Assembly: GCA_027030605.1 (NCBI GenBank)
Contig: JALVEV010000028.1
Span: 1 to 5,159 of the forward strand
Source: Campylobacteraceae bacterium
Lineage (GTDB): Bacteria > Campylobacterota > Campylobacteria > Campylobacterales > Sulfurovaceae
Reading direction: 5' to 3'
Length of the DNA: 5,159 nucleotides
Shown: positions 1-5,159 of the stretch, one piece after another
Layout of the letters: each line of letters starts with the position of its first letter
Position numbering within the stretch: position 1 is the first letter of the stretch
Made by a program: the position numbers and the translations under genes
The notes under the pieces: model-generated
Database searches by the model: none
What the model was told of the DNA's origin: nothing
Seen by the model: the letters and a program-made list of their open reading frames with translations, nothing else

Positions 1-1278
1 TAAATCATCTTGCTCAAATTTATTTTTCATTTTACCATGCTGTTTAAAAAAATCTGATGGACTAAAATAGTATTTACCAATTTTTTTATCAATATTGCCG
101 TGTGTAGCAACATACATAACAAAATAATCATTGGGTCGTACGTTAGCTCGTATCTCTTTGACCGTTGCCTTTATATCATTCTTCTTAGTAGCATAGGAAA
201 CAATATTTAATTTTCCATCAAAAAGAAAAGTACTTTTTTTATTAAAAACATTAGAAAGTTCTTTAACATTATTTTTTGAATTTTTTAGCCTTACTCCAGG
301 GTCATAGTCTTCCCACTGAGGAAATCTATTCACCCCTACAGCAACAATATGTAGTGTAGGAACAACGTTTGATGTACTTTCTACATTAATAGAGTCAGTG
401 TTAGAATTTCCAGCATTTTTAGTTGTTACATAAGCTTGTATATTATTTTTACCCTTAGGAATACCGAGTCTATAATATTTATATGTTTTGTTATTTTTTC
501 TCTCATCTCCTCGTATCTTTTGAGGATTAATTTGTGTACCATCTAAGTAGATAATAGTTTTATCTAAGACTATAGTATTTTTATGTGAAATTTCTAGTGT
601 TAAATTAACATATTCATCTGAGGTAGGAGAAGGAATATTTAGAATTTTTAAATTGAAAGGAATATTTTTAGTAGTAGGTTTAGAACTATTTTGTCCATAA
701 TATTTACGTGGAGGTATTGTAGGTGCATTTAAATTCAAAAGTTTTTGCCGTTCATAGTCAAGTCTATTACTTCTTATTACTTCTAAGAATTTTAGTACAT
801 TAAAAGTTTTAGATTCAGTAAAAAAAGAACCTACTCCACTTAATCCTATCAGACCTCCTAATACCTTTATCGTATTTTCAACATCTTCGTTATCTTCTTT
901 GCTTCTTCCTCCCGTAACCTTAACCCTTTGAGCTAAAACACCTATAGTAACTGCTCCAAGTCCAAAAAGCAAATTAGATTTATTTTCCATAAAAGCACTA
1001 TTACATATATTTAGGTTATATTTATCACAATCATAATCTTTTATGAAATAATTAGGATAAAACCCATTCTTTGTTATTTTAATTAACTCAATATTATCTT
1101 CTTTTTTAGAACTTTGAGTAATCCCAATAAATTTAGTTCCATTGAGCATTTTGGCATAACCAAGAAGTTTACCATCCTCTATTCTAATATCTTGATATTC
1201 CTTAGGAATCGGCTGACTTATACACCCTTGGATAATTAAACCAAAAATTAAACTTAGTATAACATTGAAAAACTTCAT
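1..1278 (-). CDS. Predicted lipoprotein with caspase-like (C14 family) protease domain, partial (3' end beyond window)
   Basis: The minus-strand frame from the ATG at 1276-1278 stays open for 426 codons to the window edge with no stop, so the C-terminus is missing. AAAAGGA lies about 5 bases upstream of the ATG. Residues 1-19 form a lipoprotein signal: short n-region with Lys2, hydrophobic core, then LIIQGC with Cys19 as the lipidated residue. Ile20 at +2 would not signal inner-membrane retention under the E. coli rule, whose validity here is uncertain. Residues about 44-80 (GTKFIGIT, then KNGFYP) resemble a PEGA domain. Two glycine-rich hydrophobic stretches follow at 103-116 and 139-153. 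Residues about 205-305 look like a beta-sandwich linker. From 307 the pattern is that of bacterial caspase-like domains: HIVAVGVNRF (first strand), RLKNSKNNVKEL (helix), ATKKNDIKATVKEI, then RPNDYFVMYVATHG with probable catalytic His393. The cysteine that completes the dyad should lie off the left edge. Substrate and role are unknown. The domain call is confident; activity is unproven. Confidence 0.85.
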   Translation of the reverse strand, partial: MKFFNVILSLIFGLIIQGCISQPIPKEYQDIRIEDGKLLGYAKMLNGTKFIGITQSSKKEDNIELIKITKNGFYPNYFIKDYDCDKYNLNICNSAFMENKSNLLFGLGAVTIGVLAQRVKVTGGRSKEDNEDVENTIKVLGGLIGLSGVGSFFTESKTFNVLKFLEVIRSNRLDYERQKLLNLNAPTIPPRKYYGQNSSKPTTKNIPFNLKILNIPSPTSDEYVNLTLEISHKNTIVLDKTIIYLDGTQINPQKIRGDERKNNKTYKYYRLGIPKGKNNIQAYVTTKNAGNSNTDSINVESTSNVVPTLHIVAVGVNRFPQWEDYDPGVRLKNSKNNVKELSNVFNKKSTFLFDGKLNIVSYATKKNDIKATVKEIRANVRPNDYFVMYVATHGNIDKKIGKYYFSPSDFFKQHGKMKNKFEQDDL

Positions 1279-1314
1279 GACTTTCCTTTTTTATTAATTA
1301 TATATTTTTTTAAT

Positions 1315-1343
1315 AAGATATAACTAATAATTGTAATAATCAA
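1315..1343 (-). promoter_or_regulatory. Possible sigma70-type promoter of the caspase-like lipoprotein gene
   Basis: On the minus strand TTGATT (1338-1343) and TATCTT (1315-1320) are separated by 17 bases, each matching four of six consensus positions. This would give a leader of roughly 30 bases before the ATG at 1278. A perfect TATAAT also occurs closer to the gene, at 1297-1302, but has no recognisable -35 and would leave only about 12 bases before the ribosome binding site region ends. Campylobacterota often use a -10 without a clear -35, so either could be used. The region is so AT-rich that chance matches are likely. Confidence 0.3.
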
Positions 1344-1419
1344 TAGATATAAGAGAATACTTTGGAATTTTAATTACTAAAGGTAATATAATTTTATTTT
1401 AGATTGAATAGTGAAAATG

Positions 1420-1459
1420 AAAAAAGTTTGATGTTCCCACCAACGGTATAGTGGGAACA
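1420..1459 (-). terminator. Rho-independent terminator of the sdhABE operon
   Basis: A perfect 9-bp inverted repeat (TGTTCCCAC at 1432-1440 with GTGGGAACA at 1451-1459) encloses a 10-base loop. Read on the minus strand, the stem is followed after five bases by six consecutive T (1420-1425) and then another T-rich run. It lies 15 bases past the sdhE stop. On the plus strand the hairpin has no T-tract, so it acts in one direction only. It separates the respiratory operon from the lipoprotein gene downstream on the same strand. Confidence 0.8.
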
Positions 1460-1474
1460 ATAGAGATTTTAGAA

Positions 1475-2377
1475 TTACGCAGGTTGAACCTCAGAAAAAA
1501 TCTGTGTAGCCTTCTGAACATGGAATTTAAGTCCAATCTCCTCTTCGCTACACCCAAGAGCAAGAGCAACCATCTGTGGCATGTGCAGAACAGGAAGCTC
1601 TATATCTCTACCAATTACTTTTCCAACACTATCTTGATAAGTATCCATCTTTAAGTGACAAAGTGGACATGGTGTAACCATCAAGTCTGCATTGTTATCA
1701 ATAGCATCTACCATAGCATTACCAGCTAACACTTCAGAGGTATGGTTGGCTTGAAGCTCTACATGGAAACCACAACACTTATTCTTATGGTCATAATCTA
1801 CAGGTTTACCCTCTAAAGCATCAATAAGAGTATCTAGTGAAGTAGGTTTGTATGGATTTTCACCCCCATTACTTGAACCATGAAGCTCACTAGGACGAAT
1901 ATTGTGACAACCATAAAAAGGTGCAATATTAAAGGCTGAAAGAGGAGTAGTTACCTTTTCTCTAATATTATCTAACCCATAATCATCAATAAGTGTATAT
2001 AAGAAGTGTTTAATTTCAGAGGTACCTTTGTACTCTAAACCAACCTCTGCTAGTTTTTCATTGACTCTTGCTTTTAGCTCTGGGTCACTGTCTAGTGCAT
2101 GTTTTGTCATAGCAGAGTTTAGTTGACAAGTGTTACAGATAGTAATCATAGTTAGACCTAACTTCTCTGCATAACATATATTACGTGCATTTAGAACGTG
2201 TGCTAGAAACTCATCAAAATCTTGTAGGTGAGAAGCTCCACAACATGAAGCCTCTTCTAAAATAGTGATTTTGATACCTAACTTATCAGCTACTGCAAGT
2301 GTAGATGACAATAACTCTGGTGTTGACTGTTTTGCTGTACACCCCGTAAAGAGTGCATAGTGTAATTGTTCGCTCAT
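1475..2377 (-). CDS. sdhE: SdhE-type subunit of succinate dehydrogenase/fumarate reductase (HdrB-like, two CCG domains)
   Basis: This cysteine-rich subunit replaces the SdhC/SdhD membrane anchors in non-classical (type E) complexes and is homologous to subunit B of heterodisulfide reductase. It is thought to attach the complex to the membrane and pass electrons between SdhB and the quinone pool. Numbered from the second of two adjacent ATGs (300 residues), two complete CCG motifs are visible. The first is Cys13, Cys45-Cys46-Gly47 and Cys81-x2-Cys84. The second is Cys157, Cys201-Cys202-Gly203 and Cys237-x2-Cys240. In this family CCG motifs bind non-cubane [4Fe-4S] clusters, so up to two are possible. 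No transmembrane helix is evident, so attachment would have to be peripheral. The upstream ATG at 2378-2380 is an alternative start one codon earlier, but it is only 3 bases from AAGGAG, whereas the chosen ATG is 6 bases away. Many databases label this subunit SdhC or 'CoB--CoM heterodisulfide reductase subunit B'. Confidence 0.92.
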   Translation of the reverse strand: MSEQLHYALFTGCTAKQSTPELLSSTLAVADKLGIKITILEEASCCGASHLQDFDEFLAHVLNARNICYAEKLGLTMITICNTCQLNSAMTKHALDSDPELKARVNEKLAEVGLEYKGTSEIKHFLYTLIDDYGLDNIREKVTTPLSAFNIAPFYGCHNIRPSELHGSSNGGENPYKPTSLDTLIDALEGKPVDYDHKNKCCGFHVELQANHTSEVLAGNAMVDAIDNNADLMVTPCPLCHLKMDTYQDSVGKVIGRDIELPVLHMPQMVALALGCSEEEIGLKFHVQKATQIFSEVQPA

Positions 2378-2383
2378 CATTTT

Positions 2384-2389
2384 CTCCTT
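2384..2389 (-). promoter_or_regulatory. Ribosome binding site of sdhE, overlapping the sdhB stop
   Basis: Minus-strand TAAGGAG contains both the sdhB stop codon (TAA, 2388-2390) and the Shine-Dalgarno AAGGAG. It is 3 bases before the first ATG (2378-2380) and 6 bases before the second (2375-2377), which favours the second as the start. The overlap suggests that a ribosome terminating on sdhB can re-initiate on sdhE. Confidence 0.8.
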
Positions 2390-3392
2390 ACAGCTTATGG
2401 GTTTGTGAAATCTTAATTAGTTTTTTGACTTCATCTAGGTTTTTAATTTTTGGAATAGAGTTAATAAATGGAATTCCAGAGTGCCAATGGATTTTACCTG
2501 ATTTCATCATCTTAAGAGCTGTAGGGAGGTGTTTATACATTCCTAAATAGCCCTCAGAGTAGGTAACAATATCAGCTTCATCAAGATAACCATACCTCTT
2601 CATACCACGTAAGAACCCTTCAGCATGACGTGTTGCTACATTGTTTGGTGCTACTCTATGTTCAAACTGTAGGTTATGAAGTTTTGTAATCTTCTCAATA
2701 GGGTTAATCTCTTTTGGACACGCTTCTGCACACTCGAAGCACTTGACACAGTCCCAAACACCTGAACCACTCTCAGCAGTAATTGTTAAACGCTCTTCAG
2801 TTGCTTCATCTCGTGTATCAACTGTAAATCGGTAAGCAGCATTTAGTGCAGCAGGTCCTAAGAAGTCTGGATTTGCTTCAAGAGCAGGACAAGAGTAGTG
2901 ACATGCACCACACTGAATACATAAATCAGAGTCTAAGAATTTGTTAAACTCTTCAATACTCTGTTTTGTCTCATGCTCTGGATGTGGGTCAACATCGGTA
3001 ACCACATAAGGCTTAACTGCAGCATGTTTTTCCCAAAAGTCCGACTTGTCAATAATCATATCTTTAACAGCTCGTTTAGTAGAACTTGGCTCTAAAGTAA
3101 TATCATTATCAAAAAGGTCAAGAAGCTCAATAGCGTTCTGTTTACAAGCAAGGGTAGCTTTACCATTTACCTTAATGGCACAAGCTCCACAGATACCATG
3201 ACGGCAAGAGCGACGGTAAGAGAATGACCCATCATGCTCCCACTTAATTCTGTTCATAAGGTCAAGAATTAGTTCATCTTTTCCCACTTCCATTGTATAG
3301 CTTCTGTACGATGGAAGATAGTCTGTCTCAGCGTTAAATCTAAAGACTTTAATTGTTACTTTTCTGGTTTGACCAGCTTCTGTTGCACTCAT
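2388..3392 (-). CDS. sdhB: Succinate dehydrogenase/fumarate reductase iron-sulfur subunit (non-classical, 4-Cys third centre)
   Basis: This subunit carries electrons between the flavin of SdhA and SdhE. The protein is 334 residues, longer than classical SdhB/FrdB (about 240). The N-terminal ferredoxin-like domain has the [2Fe-2S] ligands Cys63, Cys68, Cys71 (in SCRHGICGAC) and Cys83. The C-terminal domain has two dicluster motifs: CIQCGACHYSCP (Cys158, 161, 164, 168) and CVKCFECAEACP (Cys215, 218, 221, 225). In classical enzymes the second motif lacks one of the first three cysteines and holds a [3Fe-4S] centre. Here all four are present, as known for SdhABE-type enzymes such as that of Acidianus ambivalens, so a [4Fe-4S] centre is likely. 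About 100 residues follow the last cluster motif, typical of this subtype. The start is the ATG preceded by AAGGAGG; a longer frame begins at 3458 but would overlap sdhA by 56 bases and add 22 residues with no good ribosome binding site. The gap to sdhA is 10 bases. Confidence 0.95.
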   Translation of the reverse strand: MSATEAGQTRKVTIKVFRFNAETDYLPSYRSYTMEVGKDELILDLMNRIKWEHDGSFSYRRSCRHGICGACAIKVNGKATLACKQNAIELLDLFDNDITLEPSSTKRAVKDMIIDKSDFWEKHAAVKPYVVTDVDPHPEHETKQSIEEFNKFLDSDLCIQCGACHYSCPALEANPDFLGPAALNAAYRFTVDTRDEATEERLTITAESGSGVWDCVKCFECAEACPKEINPIEKITKLHNLQFEHRVAPNNVATRHAEGFLRGMKRYGYLDEADIVTYSEGYLGMYKHLPTALKMMKSGKIHWHSGIPFINSIPKIKNLDEVKKLIKISQTHKL

Positions 3393-3397
3393 CTCGA

Positions 3398-3404
3398 CCT
3401 CCTT
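3398..3404 (-). promoter_or_regulatory. Ribosome binding site of sdhB, overlapping the sdhA stop
   Basis: Minus-strand TAAGGAGG holds the sdhA stop codon (TAA, 3403-3405) and a near-perfect Shine-Dalgarno AAGGAGG, 5 bases before the ATG at 3390-3392. This fixes the sdhB start at 3392 and argues against the longer frame beginning inside sdhA. Confidence 0.85.
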
Positions 3405-5121
3405 AGTATTTTCTTTCCATTGGTTCAAACTTACCGAGTGTAACTTCTCCCCACTCATGTGTTAAGTTATAATCTTTATCCATATAGGCATAGGTATGTT
3501 TCAAGAACTTCTCATCATCTCGCTGAGTAAAGTCTTCACGGTAGTGACCACCACGGCTCTCTTCACGGATTAAAGCACCATATACAATAAACTTAGAGAA
3601 CTCTAACATGTGACCAAGCTCTGTTGCCTCTTGTAGGTCGGTGTTAAATGTTTTTGATTTGTCATCAAGTCGAATGTTCTTAAATCGTACTAAAAGCTCA
3701 TCTATAAGTTTAAGTTGACGCTCTAAAGACTCTTTACTTCTAAAGACACCAGCATCGGCTGTCATACCTGCTTGAAGTTCAGCTCTAAGGTCTGCTACAC
3801 GCTCTTTACCATTAGAGGTTAGTAGGGTGTTCATCTCATTAATTGTAGCTCGAGCATCCTCCTCTGTTGCTGGACGCAACTCAATACCCTCATCAAGAGC
3901 TTTAACCATATTTTCCCCTGCATGACGACCAAAGAAGAGTGCTTCAAGAAGTGAGTTAGCACCAAGTCTGTTTGCACCATGAACAGATACACAAGAACAC
4001 TCACCAGCAGCGTAGAAGCCCTCTACTACATCACCTGCTGCATTTTTTTGCACTTGACAGTTGATATTGGTTGGAATCCCACCCATTGAGTAGTGAGCAG
4101 TTGCAGAGATATGAATAGGCTCTTTTAACATATCTTGCCCTTGGAAAGCGATAGCAAGTTCACGAAGCTCTGGAAGACGTGTTAAGATAATCTCTGGGTC
4201 AAGGTGAGTTAAGTCAATGTTTACTGATTGACCATCCTTACCAACACCACGCCCTTGACGTACCTCTTCCATAATAGCTCGACTCACAACATCACGAGAA
4301 GCAAGTTCCATTGCATTTGGAGCGTACTTGGTCATAAAACGTTCACCCTCAGAGTTGTAGAGACGACCACCCTCACCACGAGCAGCTTCAGAGATAAGTA
4401 CTCCTGAACCACCAAGTCCACTTGGGTGGAACTGTACAAACTCCATATCTTCAAGTGGAAGACCATGACGTGCAACAATAGAGAGAGAATCTCCTGTATT
4501 TGCATGAGCATTTGAGTTAAATCGGTAAGCACGACCATGTCCACCTGTAGCGAACATGGTTACTTTTGCATTAAAGATAGCAGGTTCAGATGTTCTTAAA
4601 TCGTAAGCAACAACACCTGAAACCTTTCCATCTTTATAGATAAGGTCAGAACAGTACCACTCATCAAAAACCTCTATACCTGCTCTAAATGCCTGTTCAT
4701 AGATAGCTTGAAGAACAGCTAATCCTGTTCTATCTTTTGCATAACAAGCTCTTGGTTTACTCTGTCCTCCAAAAGGTCTTATAGCAATATCTCCATCTTC
4801 ATCTCTTGAAAATACTGCCCCCATTCTCTCTGCCCAACGAATGGTTTCAGGTGCTTTTGTACACATAAGCTCAACACAATCTTGGTCTGCAAGATAGTCA
4901 GACCCCTTTACTGTGTCAAACTCATGAAGCTCTGTACTATCATCTTTCCCCAAAGCAGCGTTAATCCCACCTTGAGCAGCTCCTGAGTGGCTTCTTAGTG
5001 GATGTAATTTTGTAATTACAGCTGTCTTTTTCCCAGCTTCTGTTAGCTCTTTTGCTGCTGCTAAACCAGCAAGACCAGCTCCAACAATCACTGCATCATA
5101 TTCATGTATCGTAATGCCCAT
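3403..5121 (-). CDS. sdhA: Succinate dehydrogenase/fumarate reductase flavoprotein subunit
   Basis: This is the catalytic subunit interconverting succinate and fumarate with covalently bound FAD, in the TCA cycle, reductive TCA cycle or fumarate respiration. The protein is 572 residues, close to E. coli SdhA (588) and FrdA (602). Visible features in order: dinucleotide-binding GAGLAG (Gly14, 16, 19) after a beta strand; SHSGAAQGG with His45 in the place of the histidine that bonds FAD; QFHPSG (His232); EAARGEGG (Glu245, Arg248); SRDVVSR with Arg276 matching the catalytic proton-shuttle arginine; HYSMGG (His343); and GANRLGANSLLE (Arg385), matching substrate-binding residues. The C-terminal helical domain runs from about 450. 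No twin-arginine signal precedes the FAD fold, so it is predicted cytoplasmic, unlike Wolinella/Campylobacter MfrA. The start is the ATG with AAAAGGA nine bases upstream; a TTG at 5152-5154 would add 11 residues that have no family features. Sequence alone does not settle the physiological direction. Confidence 0.96.
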   Translation of the reverse strand: MGITIHEYDAVIVGAGLAGLAAAKELTEAGKKTAVITKLHPLRSHSGAAQGGINAALGKDDSTELHEFDTVKGSDYLADQDCVELMCTKAPETIRWAERMGAVFSRDEDGDIAIRPFGGQSKPRACYAKDRTGLAVLQAIYEQAFRAGIEVFDEWYCSDLIYKDGKVSGVVAYDLRTSEPAIFNAKVTMFATGGHGRAYRFNSNAHANTGDSLSIVARHGLPLEDMEFVQFHPSGLGGSGVLISEAARGEGGRLYNSEGERFMTKYAPNAMELASRDVVSRAIMEEVRQGRGVGKDGQSVNIDLTHLDPEIILTRLPELRELAIAFQGQDMLKEPIHISATAHYSMGGIPTNINCQVQKNAAGDVVEGFYAAGECSCVSVHGANRLGANSLLEALFFGRHAGENMVKALDEGIELRPATEEDARATINEMNTLLTSNGKERVADLRAELQAGMTADAGVFRSKESLERQLKLIDELLVRFKNIRLDDKSKTFNTDLQEATELGHMLEFSKFIVYGALIREESRGGHYREDFTQRDDEKFLKHTYAYMDKDYNLTHEWGEVTLGKFEPMERKY

Positions 5122-5130
5122 GCTGTGTGT

Positions 5131-5137
5131 TCCTTTT
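5131..5137 (-). promoter_or_regulatory. Ribosome binding site that sets the sdhA start
   Basis: Minus-strand AAAAGGA lies nine bases before the ATG at 5119-5121. It falls inside the extra 11 codons that an upstream TTG start (5152-5154) would add, which argues for the ATG. The 38 bases from here to the window edge are too few to judge a promoter or an upstream operon gene. Confidence 0.7.
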
Positions 5138-5159
5138 AAGTTAAGAATTTGCAACGATT

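Noticed and set aside
1432..1459. Inverted repeat as a regulator operator or CRISPR-type repeat
   Set aside because: There is only one copy, it directly follows a stop codon and has a T-tract on the minus strand, so a terminator explains it fully.
1451..1654. Plus-strand open frame of 67 codons
   Set aside because: It lies antisense to the 3' end of sdhE, starts within the terminator stem, has no ribosome binding site and shows no protein features.
2353..2550. Plus-strand open frame of 65 codons
   Set aside because: It lies antisense across the sdhB/sdhE junction, where both minus-strand genes are clearly real; no recognisable protein.
3393..3458. Longer SdhB starting inside sdhA (22 extra residues)
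   Set aside because: The ATG at 3390-3392 has an almost perfect AAGGAGG at good spacing, while the upstream start has none and overlaps the conserved sdhA 3' end.
4332..4544. Minus-strand open frame of 70 codons inside sdhA
   Set aside because: It is a different frame within the strongly conserved SdhA core (HPSG, EAARGEGG region) and its leucine/valine-rich product is a frame-shift artefact.
5122..5154. TTG start giving an 11-residue longer SdhA
   Set aside because: The Shine-Dalgarno AAAAGGA lies inside this extension and points to the ATG at 5119-5121; the extra residues contain no twin-arginine motif or hydrophobic signal.

Overview
The window holds four genes, all transcribed from the minus strand, so they read right to left. 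The protein families and the moderately AT-rich coding sequence suggest a Campylobacterota (epsilonproteobacterial) genome, perhaps near Sulfurovum or Sulfurimonas. That assignment rests on family resemblance and was not tested by any search.

Right part (1475-5121): a compact three-gene operon for a non-classical succinate:quinone / quinol:fumarate oxidoreductase. The order of transcription is sdhA (flavoprotein, 3403-5121), sdhB (iron-sulfur protein, 2388-3392) and sdhE (protein with two CCG domains, like heterodisulfide reductase HdrB, 1475-2377). SdhA oxidises succinate or reduces fumarate at a covalently bound FAD. SdhB carries electrons through three Fe-S centres. SdhE takes the place of the haem-bearing membrane anchors SdhC/SdhD and would link the complex to the membrane and quinone pool. 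SdhA lacks a Tat signal, so the enzyme should face the cytoplasm, unlike the periplasmic MfrABE enzymes of Wolinella and Campylobacter. Both internal junctions have a stop codon embedded in the next gene's Shine-Dalgarno sequence. The operon ends in a GC-rich hairpin followed by a T-tract (1420-1459).

Left part (1-1278): a long reading frame, open for 426 codons and cut by the left edge of the window, that encodes a predicted lipoprotein. In order it has a lipoprotein signal peptide (Cys19), a small PEGA-like region, two short glycine-rich hydrophobic segments, a beta-rich linker domain and the first half of a caspase-like (C14 / metacaspase-type) protease domain with its probable catalytic histidine (His393). 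The expected catalytic cysteine lies beyond the window. By hand count on sample lines this gene is clearly more AT-rich than the sdh operon (about 29% versus 40% GC).

Intergenic 1279-1474 (196 bases) holds the sdh terminator and probably the promoter and ribosome binding site of the lipoprotein gene, which appears to be an independent transcription unit. The lipoprotein is the least ordinary item in the window. The respiratory operon is a known but non-textbook variant.
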